DNA of 43,965 nt from Lingula anatina. Taxonomy: Eukaryota > Brachiopoda > Lingulata > Lingulida > Lingulidae. The stretch is from positions 1 through 43,965 of the forward strand of contig NW_019773813.1 of assembly GCF_001039355.2 (NCBI RefSeq), given 5' to 3'. Shown in pieces: positions 21,888-34,900 of this stretch (position 1 is its first letter; each line of letters opens with the position of its first letter). The position numbers and the translations under genes are program-made. Under the pieces are notes generated by a model. That model did not search any database and was not told where the DNA came from. It saw only the letters and a list, made by a program, of their open reading frames with translations.

Positions 21888-24800
21888 TAAGAGAGAGAGA
21901 GAGATGACTGCCTAATAGTTGAATGAAAGTCAATAATATCTGGACAATTTTTTTACCTGGGTTTTCAAATTTGATGCCTTGCAGGAGTCTAAATGTTGCC
22001 TTAACTCTTCACACAACCTTTCCAATAGTTTCCAAGTGTCTTTGTTCACATTGTTATTATCATTGGTTGTATTATTGGTTACATGAGCATTGGTACTTCG
22101 AGTCACTTTTGCTCAACATCACAGATGCTGCTAGACAGCGAAATGTCAAGTTTCGGATCTTGAGCCATTGAATCTGTAAAGAAAAAAGGTTTTTATCACA
22201 AATCAATACTTTATTACTAGTTTTACCCTCATTTGATTAAGTGAGTAAATGCCCTCTAATGGAACTGCTATGTTAAAAACTAAAATTAATATTGAAATGC
22301 TTTAAACAATAAACACGTGTTCAAGAGAGTTACCTCTTCCTCCTCAGACCTCTTCTTTACTTCGTCATTCACACCCCTGTAAAATTGTCATGGAAATTTT
22401 TCTCTGTGTTATTTGAATATAAATAATACAAATCACACACTTACACATACAAACTTGTCAAGAAAAATAATTTTTAATTGCCCATTTTGCACTTGACAAA
22501 ACTAGGAAAAGACAATTTACTGTTCAGTGTTTAGCCTTTTTTTTTTTTTTGCTAACTAACAAAACAAACCTGTCTTCAGGATCCCAGGATAACATGGCTT
22601 CCAAATCTCTGTTATCTCTTAGTTTGGCCCATGAAATGGTATCTGACATAAAAATTGAAAAACTTTTAATGAGAATTCTACATGGCAAATTTATCACATG
22701 TAAGGATTACAGAATTTCAAATCATGATGAATTTTCTATCAACTACAGGATTTCTGTAGCACAAGAACCTGTAATTTGTAACAAATTTTGATTCAACTTT
22801 AAAATATAAATGTTGGACGTGACAGGTGTAATATAATATTTTTAAAGATAATAATTTTGAATGAATTTAAAGCCTGTAACACTAAGCAAAATCATGATAG
22901 CTTCTGCTTATTATGACTCAATAGTTCACCTTTGTCAGGCTCTACATCCATGTAGCCCAGCATCTTCTCAGTGCTGCTGTGACTGCAAAAAAATTACATA
23001 TCATTCACAAAATGAGGACCACATAACAAACGGGAAGACCACATAGTGCTCTGTTTAATGGATTTGTGATTGTAAACAAAAATATTTCTTGATGACACCC
23101 TACTCTTGGTGGATCTGCTGATGCATTATTCACAACTCTGATCACTTGAATTATCTGTGTCTGTACATAAAAATACAACACAAACAGTTCTTGCCCTCTG
23201 GTTTATACATTGACTAGGTTAATAGTAATTTTACTGAATAACATCTCACCTATCAGTATCTATGGTAAGATCCAGGAGGCGTCGTTCTTCTGTGGCTGAG
23301 GCATACTGAAGAGACTGTTGCAGGCGCTCACGAAACTTGACAAACTCCTGGACCTAAAATTTTCAATACTGATGGTGTGAATAATCAAAGTCAATCATCA
23401 AAGTATATACTATATTGAATCTTGAAAATATACATTACAATTTACATTACATGATTTTCATAATAATTTCTGTAAGCTTTATCTGCTAAAACTTACCTTA
23501 GTAAAAGAACCATATCTGTAAGCTTGTATCAAGTACTCTGTGGTCTGAAATAAAAAAAGCATGATCAAAAACAGTAAGCATTTTCAAATGTAATAAAAAT
23601 CATTTCAACATTTTTTTTTTTTTATAATAATTTGAATTTATTTTTCTGCTCAATGTTTACATGAAGTGTCAAAACTGAAAAATTCCATCAGATAAGCACT
23701 GACAAAGTTTGTTATTAAACCTGAAACAAAACAAATTTCCCTTACATCTTTATGGTTCACAGAAAAGAATCTCAGCATTGATCCATACATGGCACAGGCA
23801 GAGTTGAGGAACCCAAGCTTGGAGACACTGTTGCTGACTAGATAACTGGAAAAAAAAAGTAGATCTTCAATGTAAATGGACACTACTTTTAATCTTGAAT
23901 GAGCAATTTCTTACAGCAGAAAGCACCAGCTACCTTATAATTATACTGCATATTGGAAATCTGGCCAACTGGTGACCATACTTGCCAATTGTATCAACAT
24001 TTTGTGCCACCACCATTGATGTTGTGCATCTATCTTCACAAAAAAAAAAAAAAAAAAAAAAAAAAGCTTACCCTAATGTATCATTCTGTATATGCTTGAT
24101 ATCCATGCTGTCATACACAGCTGGGCAAGGACCAAAAGCACCTGTAATGGAAGCGGCATAATGTACACATTAAGATGCCAGATTTACTGACACTGGTATT
24201 GTCACTGAATCGAACACTGAATAAATTGACTTAAAGATTTTCAATATTTTTGACCCATTCCAAACTAAAAGATAACTACATAACATAATATACAACTTTA
24301 AACTAACAAAATGAATGTGCCATGACACATAAAAGTGTACCCACCTAATAAGCAATACAGTTTTATAAGAGCCATTTTAAATTGGAAACTGGATGGACTT
24401 TTTTGAAGAGCTTCTTCTAGCTGCACAATTGCTTCCCTGAGAAACTGCTGCTGTCCTGCAAAACAAAAACACAAAATGTTAGTAAGGATAAACCCAATGC
24501 TGCTCAGTATAATGAACCAATTGCAAGTCAAATAGATTTTACCCTAGCAAAAACAGAATATACCGCAGTCAGATGACTTTGATAGTTCCAAGAAGAGGTT
24601 TATAATAATGTATGTTAATTTTAAAGAAAATGATTCTATACAGTAATTATCGCTCAATTAATAAAAGTCATTGATATAATTTACATGCAACAGTGTATGG
24701 AAGAAAAGAGATACAGCTTGAAGACATTATATAGATAGCATAATTTTATATTTCTGTCATCTATGCAGGCACTATTGACAACACTTAAAAATGAAAGAGT

Positions 24801-27800
24801 TGTCCCACCTGTTTCTCTCCACACATCCACTAACAGATGCACTGCCAAAAGAAGATAGTTATCACTGTGCTGCAAGTCTGTGGTCAATAGCTCCTGGCCT
24901 GCAATATGACAGCCAGCATGGATTTTTTATATGTTTTTTACACTATTACACAGGATTTTAAAATCTTTTAACTATCATTATACAGACTGTCTGTTAACAC
25001 TGGACAAATTAATTCAGTATTTTATTCAGCTGCTTACATTACAACTCAACAGCAGAAGCCATCAATTCATAACTTTTCACATCCAACAAGCAAAGTTTAA
25101 TGTCACAAGTTCTAAAACGCTTCATACAGTCCATGAATATATAAGACAGTGCATTGTGGCTCACGTACCAAACTGAAGGCCATGTTTGTACCTCTTGAAC
25201 AATTGTTGAATGAGCAGGAGTTTTTCTTCATGAGTGGTTTTATGATGTTCCCCGATATGTCTCTGCAGCTGACAGACATTCAAGTGTTGCTGCATGTGTT
25301 TCTGCTGCAGATTGTTGAAAGATAATAACAAGTCAACAATATATGGGTTATAATTTCAAGTGCATGATATAATCTTTTTATGTTAACTGTAATTATCATG
25401 TAAGGTACAAATTAATTTCAATCTCACTTTTAAGTCAGATTAGTTAAGTTATTAAAAGAAAAAAAAGAGTATATCTGGCATGCAACATACTCACATTTTC
25501 AGGAAGCTGATCACCAGACACTAAACACACTTTTTCCAACATAAAGTTGCACCACTAAAAAAAAGGGAAAAAATGCAAAATTAATCTTAAAGTTTAATCC
25601 TGTTAATGCAGACATTTCTCTGGATAATTTCATATTATGGATACTTTATGATACATTGTACTTAACTGAAACTTGAATATTTGTGAATTTCAGGCCAAAC
25701 AACATGCCTCTGTAAAATGTTTAAGCAATCTTCATCTTATAAACAGATTTAAATTTCTAACAACACCTGGTGTAAGCTATCTAACTTTCTATTTCCTTGC
25801 TACCTTTTGTTTTTCATCATCCTCCAACAAACACATATAGGGTTTCAAATCCATGAAGCAGCATGGCTTGCTTCCATATAAGTCAAAGTATTCTTCTAAT
25901 AATTGGAAGGCAGAACCTGGGAAAATAGATAAATAATATTACATTTACATAAAACAAACATGTTTACTTAAAACAGGCATTTTTAGTTTAAATTTTGTTT
26001 ACTTCAGTTAAGTTGGTATTTGAAGACAAGGCCCCTAAAGAAGTGAAAAGTAAATGAATGAAAGCATACCTAGTTTATCTAATTCTGGTTTATTTGATTG
26101 GCGTAATAATTTGTACAGTTCCAAGCGAGCAAGGTATGGTCCTCTTTGAGGCTTTTGGTTTTCTTTCGTTTCTTCTATTCTCTCAGAGATAAAGTTCAAA
26201 GCTTTTTCTACTGTGTTGTCAATTGGTCCCTCTTCACTGGAAAAAAATTAAAAAGATATATCACTGATCACGCACATTAAAATGGACTACATAAGTTAAT
26301 AAATATTCTGCAGGAAGTTAATCTGTGTAATATTGTTACTCATGCTGAGAAAAAAATTCACTTCCTACGCAAACTTTTGAAAGCACACCTGCGAAAACTT
26401 TCATCCCATCTCTCAGGACCTGACCAGTCATACTGATGTCAAGAGACTGTGCATAGTGCCCAGTCTAGTGAGAACTGCTCATTTTGACACTATATATTTC
26501 AATATAGCCTTATTAATGTAAGCTCTTCTGTACAATGATCATTAACATAGTACTTAAAATATATTTTTAAAGACAGATAAAACTTTTTTGATTTGTACCT
26601 GCTGCCTGGTTCAGGGCTCCAATCTTGTTCTATAAGAGCAAACAGTGACTTCAGGTACTGGGAATAAAAGTACCAGTTATCTGGACTGAAAAGATGAAAA
26701 CTGCATAAGAACAAGGGTGAAATTGCCTTCACTCTATTTCACATTTCACCTGCTAACTACATAAGGCACACTGTTGTAACATCTGCAGATGTTCAATTTT
26801 TCAACATTTTACAATAATTTAAACCAACTGCTCTTTATCCAAGCACAGGAGCTTTTTGCTAATTGTCAACTCTACGATCATCTTATGTACACTCACTTGT
26901 CTAACAGCAATTGTCTGAAAATCATGTTTGCCTGTGGCCACTTTTTTAACTGAATGCAAAGCTCCCCTCTCTTTGTTTGGCAAAGATTCTGCTCCATGGT
27001 TAATTTTGCTAAAATGACATGAATTTTGCTAAATGACATGAAGATATAAAAATTTACAACAACAATAACCAATATTTGAAAATACATTACAAATTGATTT
27101 TTGTCACAAGCTCTAAAACTCAAAAATGTTAAGAGTTAAAACTACAACTTCAGAACACTAATGGGAAGAAAAATTTTCAAAATTATCATACTCCTAAAAG
27201 TTACTATATTTTGATGGTGGGTAAAGATTAAACAGGCAACAAGAAGAACAGCAATAACCATTCATGATGTGTTTCTTTCTCTTTTGCTTTCTGTAATAAT
27301 AGACATTTTCAGTAGACAGGACAGAACAACCAATTATCTAACTGTAGGTGTAGACACTTAGTGTATGAAAGGATGACTGTGTCACTGGTAATGATGGAAC
27401 TGGTAAACATATAAATTACATTCTTCTGAACAACTTTACCTCCCAAGGGGCCTTCCACCATTTTAAGTGCCTCTTGTGGCTTATCTAGGAGGTCTAGAAT
27501 CATCAGATATAGCTGGACCTCTGCAAAATATATAAATAATTTTTTTAAAAACACTGATAAATAAATGTAAAAAAACTAATCTGCACAACACCTCTCACCA
27601 AAATGCCAGATAAAGATGTTGTGATGAAGACAATGCAGATATTCATGAAATGGCACAGCTTAAATTTAGAAACTTCAGCGTAAAATATCTACCTGCTTCA
27701 GCTTCGATCTTATCATCTTTTACATATTTCTGGGCCATTCTTTCAGCTAATGGAAGGAACATGGTTTTGGCAAGGTTTTCTGTTTCATGGGCCTACACAA

Positions 27801-29517
27801 GAAACAAAACAAACACAGTTACATAAATTACAATCAAAAACTATTTTGCAAATATTTTTCGATACTAAAGAACATTGGGCTGCTTTACAACTTAAACTGT
27901 TCCTTCATTTCCATTCTATGACAGAGATACATTAACTGAAATCCTTTCTATGGTCTGATACATTCATTAAATGAAGTCTACCTGCATAACAATGCTCATC
28001 ACTGCCCAGAAATAGTACGGATTCTTGTGGGGCTGAAGTCTGTGCAGAGCCATTGCAGTCTGCTGTTGTTTCTTGTAGTTTCCAATTCTGACATAGGCCA
28101 TGAACAAAGCTGACAGAATTTCTTCGTTGTCTGGCTGTGCCTTACTGGCATTTTCATACAAGGTTGCGATCTGATCCACTGAAAAAATAGGTGGGCATAG
28201 AGAATATCCATATGCATTAAGTTAAATGTACTGTAATTGGATCTAATTATTAATTAATAATTTGTGAGAAATTTGTTGCTGTTGTAAAGTTGAAAATAAT
28301 TCTTACACTCATGCATTTCTTTGTAGCAGATAACCATTGCTTGAAGAGTGGAGTCATCTGTTGGATGCTCTGCATGAACTGCTTTGAGTATATTGCAGCT
28401 TTCATCTTGTTTTCCTGTTCTCAAAAGTGCAAGTGCTTTCAAGACCTACAAAGCATAGTATACTCCAAGATTTAATAAACAGGTAACAAAAAATATTGTT
28501 TAAACTCTATTATTGAGCATACCAAACATTATCAGTCAAATGTCACTGAACAACACCAAGAAATAACTTATTTTCTAGGAAAAATGAATGCAATATTGGT
28601 TGGACTATGTCAAGTGTGTAATCACCTTAGCACATTGAAAGTTCTTCTGCTTCTTGAGAACTTTGTCTGCTTCTTTAATAGCCTCTTTGTTGTTGCCATT
28701 GTCCAAACAATCTAAAAGTATGGGCAAAGTTTTAGTTGTAAGCATTTCAATTTGCATCTCCTTTTCCCCTGTTTACAAACAGACTTTATAACCCATCACA
28801 AAAACATATTGTGCCCTTATCTCTCAAGAGATAATTCTTATGTTATAAAGCCCCAGGGTGTGCAGGAAAAAGATTAAGCTTTAAATGGCATACTTCATCT
28901 TGAAATAGGGAGCAAAAAAGACATTACAGATCTTGGTAAATGTATAATTTTATCAGTGGTAAAAATATTTTTTTCAAGAGTGCTACTACTTCCCATAATG
29001 AAAAAAATTGTAACTGTCTAAATGGCAATTAGGTCTGCTCCTGCTTGAGAGAAAGTCTTTGCAAGCTGTTCTGTAGCACAAATAATAAGGCCTAAAGTAA
29101 CATAAATGATAAAGGCTTCTGAACAGATGTGCTACATGTATATTCACAATAAATGGCAATTATGAATTAGTAACAAAAATGCCATTGTTCAGAACCATGT
29201 TATTATTCAAATTGTACAATCACAATTAGAAATAATAATTGCCTTTTCTACAGAAGATCTGTAAATGTAATAAGACGATTTGTAATTTTGCGTCTGCGTA
29301 TGTACTACACAGCGAAATAGGAAAAACAGTGCGAATCATGGTACAATTGTTTTTTGTGCATAAACTGGAATGAGAACAGAATAAAGAAATAACAATCTGA
29401 AATCATTACGTAACAAATTATATACACAGGGAGTATTTGTATTATAAAACGCTCATTAATACCATAAATGGGCCTTAATCTCCTTTCACTGACATCCACA
29501 TGGACCCGGCCGGCCAT
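19283..29517 (-). CDS. NAA25: N-alpha-acetyltransferase 25, NatB auxiliary subunit
   Basis: TPR-rich, ribosome-associated cytosolic partner of NAA20; NatB acetylates N-termini starting Met-Asp/Glu/Asn/Gln. Exons 1-28: 29463-29517, 28626-28711, 28307-28445, 27982-28178, 27693-27792, 27440-27520, 26897-27008, 26599-26685, 26070-26236, 25804-25916, 25495-25554, 25169-25304, 24809-24898, 24345-24455, 24072-24141, 23746-23845, 23497-23544, 23250-23353, 22930-22982, 22570-22642, 22334-22376, 21957-22173, 21265-21388, 20970-21026, 20424-20515, 20089-20199, 19624-19770, 19283-19405. About 964 residues (human about 972). Landmarks are RRLRPIY, LDNGNNKEAIKEADK, LRTGKQDES, NPYYFWAVMS, SKPCCFMDLK, LLAVHLLVDVWRET, LRDNRDLEAMLSWDP, YPLSGPCPTR and a conserved lysine run. 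Exon 22 holds one extra base (see 22107), the only break. The start ATG matches the family's N-terminus. Confidence 0.95.
21859..21904. repeat. GA microsatellite (copy B)
   Basis: Interrupted GA tract in the intron between NAA25 exons 22 and 23; counterpart of the tract at the contig join. Confidence 0.9.
22107..22110 (-). other. NAA25: One-base frameshift in NAA25 exon 22
   Basis: Exon 22 (21957-22173) is 217 bases, but its neighbours require 216. The first part reads IQWLKIRNLTFRCLAASVML and the last part reads DTWKLLERLCEELRQHLDSC; both fit the family but lie in different frames. The switch falls at a TTTT run on the plus strand (AAAA in the gene), which points to a miscounted homopolymer. 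Confidence 0.8.
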
Positions 29518-30861
29518 ATTGCTTTGGAAGTCTCGCGAAGTTGTGCGATACCTGGGATAGTATACATATTCTTACGCCAAATTGTTTGTATTCTTCATAC
29601 TATGAATGCCAAAAGTTATTTTTTTTAATCAAACTACATTGGAAAAAATCACCATATGTCAAAGTACTATACGTGATGTCCTTTAGAAAGTAAACATTAT
29701 TATCCAGTTCGTCTTTTTTTCTCGGATGTTGCATGTGTAAAATTTGTGGGAGCTCTTAGGCACTTCCTGTCCGTTGAAATTGTGAAAACCTGTGTAACCA
29801 AAAGTAACAGCTTGTTCATGCATCTTCGATACCTGGCATCAGTCGCCTCGAATCGTGTATTTTAGTTGTTAGTGAATTAGCACTTACACATTACCCTTTT
29901 TTATGAAAAGACAACAAACAACAGTGGCTATCCCTGTTAATTATTGGTCAACACCAACAAAATGTTTTTTTGTAAACATAACCAGCACTCTTCCTCTCTT
30001 TCCTTTTGCGTTTATAAACCTGCACAAACTCAAATTTACTTAGCCTCCTACTTAAGAAAAGTTTTTCTCTGACTAAAAAAGCAGTGTTCCACTGTCACTG
30101 TACTCAAAGTTTTGCACCATTCAACCACGTTCTAAAGGAATAATGATCAATTTAAACCAATATAATCAGCAGTAGTCTTGGCATTTCAGCTGGATATTGA
30201 CATTAGGTACTTTTACTAGAGAGGGTTTATCATTTTAAAGGTCTGAATTGAGGACAAGGGAACTTTGCAGGACATTCAAACAAAATCATGGCATCTGGTC
30301 ATTTTAAAATATTTGTTTTACATGTATAACTTTAACACTATATGGTTCAGCTGCAATTTTTAAACCCTCTTGTGCTTAGCAAAATGAACAACAACAACAA
30401 AACAAGACAAATTGACCTATGTTGGTATTATTTATACTATTTAAGATAAATTATTTTTAACTTCACAAGTGTCAACAAATATATAACATAAGACGTGATT
30501 CATATGTTATACCATACATTCTGTCAAAATAGAAACTAAAAGTAATAAAATGCATCAGAATTGTTACTGTTGCATGCTACATATGATTTGCTGAAGAGCA
30601 CAGTTAATTTTTTTATATCTTTATGTGAAAAACAGTTAAAATAAAAAAATGTCAATGTAAATGCTTCAAATGTTCTGTCCACAGCATTGGAACTGTCAAA
30701 CTGTTAACTACAGACAAAACTCATAATTTATGTAGACCCATTGACTTCCTTGAATTCCTAAAAATAATATGTTCATGGGAAAATCCAACTGTGTCTGCCT
30801 CCCATGACCCTTTTTTAGGTTGATTTTGGCTAATGATACATGGTATTAAATCATCCATTTT
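29518..30861. other. Non-coding sequence between NAA25 and TIMM10
   Basis: Presumably the NAA25 promoter side (29518 to about 29900) and the TIMM10 3' UTR (toward 30861). AT-rich; no exon, RNA gene or transposon end was recognised. The bases just above the NAA25 start (GGCCGGCC across the ATG) are the most G+C-rich spot. Confidence 0.5.
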
Positions 30862-31545
30862 TTAACTAGTCCCTTGTTGTGCTGCTTGTGCTGCTTTCAT
30901 TGCATTTTCATCTGACATAGTTAGTTCACTTAGTCTTTTTCCTATCAGTTCATGAATCTCCATGTATTTGTTAACACAGCGGTCGACACAAACTCCTTCT
31001 GCTTTAGTAAGTTCAGCTTCTGAGTACCTCGTTGGTATACATTTTTGTCGACATGCTTTTGTCATTCTGAAAAAAAGAAGTCATCATATTTATTTTACTA
31101 AAACTCTTCAAATGGCGATCATATCATAGAAGAATTTCATCAGCTGTGTTATGTTATAATAATAAACATAGGAGGTAATATTAACTGTCAATATTACTAT
31201 TATTAGCTATATTGATTGAAGAAAAGTTGCTTTATATTCTTGTGATCATATCATGTTTTTAATATCAAGTGAACGGAGCTTGTGCCGTCTCTAACACAAG
31301 GATCTTTTCTAATTAACTATATATCTTCTCTTACTGTGTGTGTGGTGCCTGTGTGTGAGAGAGACGTTTATCATAATTTTATTATTTGCAGTTGAACACT
31401 GCATAAAAAATTAAATGCCACAAAATTTAGCTTGACTTTATTCTCCATGAAATACTTGCCGATTAAACATATCTGCCATCATTTCTATCTCCAATTCAGC
31501 CATCTTTTGCTGTTCTGCGGATAATTGTTGATTAGCCATATTCAT
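30862..31545 (-). CDS. TIMM10: Mitochondrial import inner membrane translocase subunit Tim10
   Basis: Small Tim chaperone that, with TIMM9, carries hydrophobic precursors across the mitochondrial intermembrane space. Two exons, 31460-31545 and 30862-31066. Protein of 96 residues, or 94 if the second in-frame Met (31539) is used; human has about 90. The twin CX3C signature is intact (CRQKC and CVDRC), and MAELEIEMMADMFNRMTKAC plus KYMEIHELIGKRLSELTM match the family closely. The intron uses a GC donor (CG|GCAAGT) and a normal AG acceptor, required to give Arg at the junction. It is divergent from TRAFD1, with about 415 bases between the start codons. Confidence 0.93.
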
Positions 31546-31960
31546 TAATCTAGTCACCTATCAGTGGTCAATTATATTTCATCTGAACAATACACACGTG
31601 CTTTGACACCGGAAGCTAAAAATAAACATGAACGGAAGTAGTGATTGACCAATAGTAAAATGCTTCACATATTCATCCAATCATTGCAGGCCTGTTAAAT
31701 TACTCGAGATTGGAAGATGACGACACCAGCACCATTCTCCACACTTACACCTCGTTTTAGAAATAGACGCTAACGTGTATTTAGTTATTTCCTCAATTTA
31801 CTTTCGAAATCGAGTCCACAGTGGGGAATGCCGACTACTGTTGTTGAGGAAAAAGTGACGTCCCCTCAAAGAGTGGTCACTCATTCTTATTTCCAAACTG
31901 ACCAGCAGTCTGGATTATTAGTTGCATTAATTTACAATCCCATCAAATTTATGCAACAAA
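31546..31960. promoter_or_regulatory. Shared divergent promoter of TIMM10 and TRAFD1
   Basis: The only sequence between two head-to-head start codons. Visible motifs: ETS-type CCGGAAG (31609-31615) and CGGAAG (31633-31638), CCAAT (31649-31653 and 31677-31681), and a CRE-like TGACGTC (31856-31862). ETS and CCAAT sites are common in promoters of nuclear genes for mitochondrial proteins. No TATA box in a convincing place. Confidence 0.6.
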
Positions 31961-34900
31961 ATGGAAGGAGGGTGTGAGGCTGAGATGAAGTTTTGTTCTA
32001 ATTGGTAGGACTTGCGTGTTTCACTTTCAACTTGGCTTTACTTCTGCACATTCACGTTATCACTGCATTACTCACTTGTTTTGTTGTTTAATGTTATTAA
32101 GCAAAAAGTTATAGAGCTTCTAACGAACGTATTTTTTTATGTGTTTAATGTCTAGGCTAAATGCTGAAACACATTTCGTGTTTGATTTTTGGTTATTTGC
32201 CTAAATCTTATATATATATATATTTTTGAAGATCTACAATGTATTTATGGTATCTACCTTCTAAGGGTATACTTATTTTGTTTCATGCCTAGACTCTATA
32301 TAATATTCTGGATCTTTGTCTACATAAATAACAAAATTTTGTGATTACAATTTTGCACAAAAAGAGTAATTTTGATATTGTTAGTATATTTGATGTAAAA
32401 GGTAATAATTAAATAAAGAATAAAATTAGCTTTCATCCAATTTTATTATAATTTTTATCTATTTTTTATTTTAGTAAACGTGATATTGCATCAAGTAATT
32501 ACATGATGCATGAAATTCACTGCAAGAGGAACATTGTATTATGTAAAAATTGCAATGAACCTGTCCCAAGGTCTGAAATGGACAATCACTTTGAAGAAAA
32601 TCATGCCACAATTGGATGTGAACTTTGCGGTTTGGAAGTAGAAAAACTTGATATTGAGTCTCATAAGGTTAGTGTTTGAAAAAGATCAGATATACAAATC
32701 TCAAGGAAAAATATGGAGATTATTGTGTACGTACTAAGTTTGTTCCATTGTCTGGTTGTCAAGTATCTTTCTTTACATGCTGTAGGTGGCATAATGTGTG
32801 TCGGTATAGAATGCTTAAATTAGAAAAGTAGATTTTGAATAATTACTGAAGCAAGCAGTGGTAAAAATGAAAAATATAATATACCTGACCAAATATATAT
32901 AAGTTGCCAGTGTTGCAAAAATTATAATTTATTTTGCTTGACAATGACAAATTTGCCATCAACACTCTTTTCAAAATCTTAAAATTATGTAATCTCTGTT
33001 TATAGTTCATATTTCTAAGAATGTTGATGAAAGTTTTATAGCACAGCTATGCTGTGAACTTGCATTACAAATTTTCAGAATTACATAACGTCTATTGTAT
33101 TTCATATTCTAGGACAATTGTCCAAAACGCCCACAGTCCTGCTGTTTCTGTGAACTAGAATTTCCTGCAGATGATCTCCCCAACCATATATCATACTGTG
33201 GCACGCGCACAGAGCAGTGCTTCAAATGTGCTCAATTCATTATGCTTAAAGACCAAGACAAACATGATGAAACAAACTGCACTTATCCGCAAAACACAAA
33301 TGGACATACACCGTTAAACAGAAGGACAGAAACCCCAGAAGTTGTTGAGCTGAATCCTTTTTCAATGCAAGAGTTAGAAAGAATGATGAACAGGGCACAA
33401 GTTGGTGTAGGAGGAAGGATCAACAATCCTGTGGGGAGAGGAGGTGGTAGGAGAGGAGGGGTGAAGGTTACGAATGCTGCAAGAAGAACACAGGGAGGAC
33501 GTGGAGTAGCACAGGGCACAAATTCCCTATTGAAAAAGATGTCCAATGAAAGCAGACAGTCCAGGAAAACTCCAGGAAGAAATCTAAATCAGAGTCTAGG
33601 TAAAAAGAGAACTTGTTTTCAATGCCAAATTGTCTTTTTGTTATGGTTATTCATTTCAGATATTATAAATTTATTTATTATTTATCTTACCATTAGGTGG
33701 ATGGAAAGAAACATGGGAATTTTCAATTTCAGAAATTCATTATTAGAATCATGAGAATACGTATTTTTATAATCCACCTGCTGTGCATTTTTCAATGTTT
33801 CTTATTCTATATGTTTTGCCATATATAAATTTTGCAATAGTAGTTTTTAAGATTAATTCTCACCCCTTTTTTGGTGAGTGAATTTTGTTTGTCATATTTA
33901 CATGGGAAACAATTAGAAATATTACCTTTCGTAATTGATAAACATGTTTTTATTAGAAGCAGATGGAGATGATGGTGAAGATTTAGACCACCTGTTAGCA
34001 CTTCATCTTGCACATGACTTGAACTCTGCTACTGAAACTGAAGGTGGCACAGAAGCAGACCTCCTGCAGTATTTAAATGAAATTGAGGAAGAAACACCCT
34101 CTGATGACATATCTTCACATAACTTTTATATGCCAGGTATAGTCTGTGAATATGATGAAGTTTTCTGCATTAATGTAATAATATTTCATTTATGTTTTTG
34201 GTTTCTGTTTTCTTTTGCCATTGAAGCTTAAAGATCCCCTCCCCCTTACAAATATTTACAGAAATTTTAAAATTCCACTACTAATATTATGTCAGAGAAA
34301 ATTGTCTGACAGGGATAGTAGAATTTATATCCCAAAACTATTTTTCTTTAAATACTATGCTAGATTTCAATATACTGTAAGCAGTCTGTAGATAATGATA
34401 AATAATTGATTTCCATTTGTGCAGATGATCCAGCACTTCCCTGTGAACACTGTGGAGTAGATATACCAGCCAGCATGCTTCTTCAGCACCAGGTAAGCAG
34501 CCCATGTACATATAACTGGCATACACTAACTTTTGTTTTCTTTTTATTTTTCTGTCATCTTATTATATTTACCAGTCTCTTGAAAAATGTAAAAATACTG
34601 ACATAAGTTTTACTCAAATAAAAATGTAAATATGTATTGCCAATGGACTGTACAATGTTGCATTATATGTCCCCTTGAGGGAATGTCGGGAGAAAAAATA
34701 TTACTCCACATATATAACAAATTACAAAAGTTGCTAATTACTTTTGGTTCTGTTAAGAAGTAGGCTCATATTAGTTAGAATATTTCTTTTCAGAATAATT
34801 GTCTCCAAGACATAACGTCAGTCAGTAACTCCCAAACTACAGGAAATCGCCAAAGAAACAATCAGCAACAACATTTACCAAGCACACCATCAGCATTACC

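Noticed and set aside
33283-33546. Minus-strand open frame opposite TRAFD1 exon 3
   Set aside because: Shadow of the coding exon; low-complexity proline-rich product arises from the antisense of the RGG-rich stretch.
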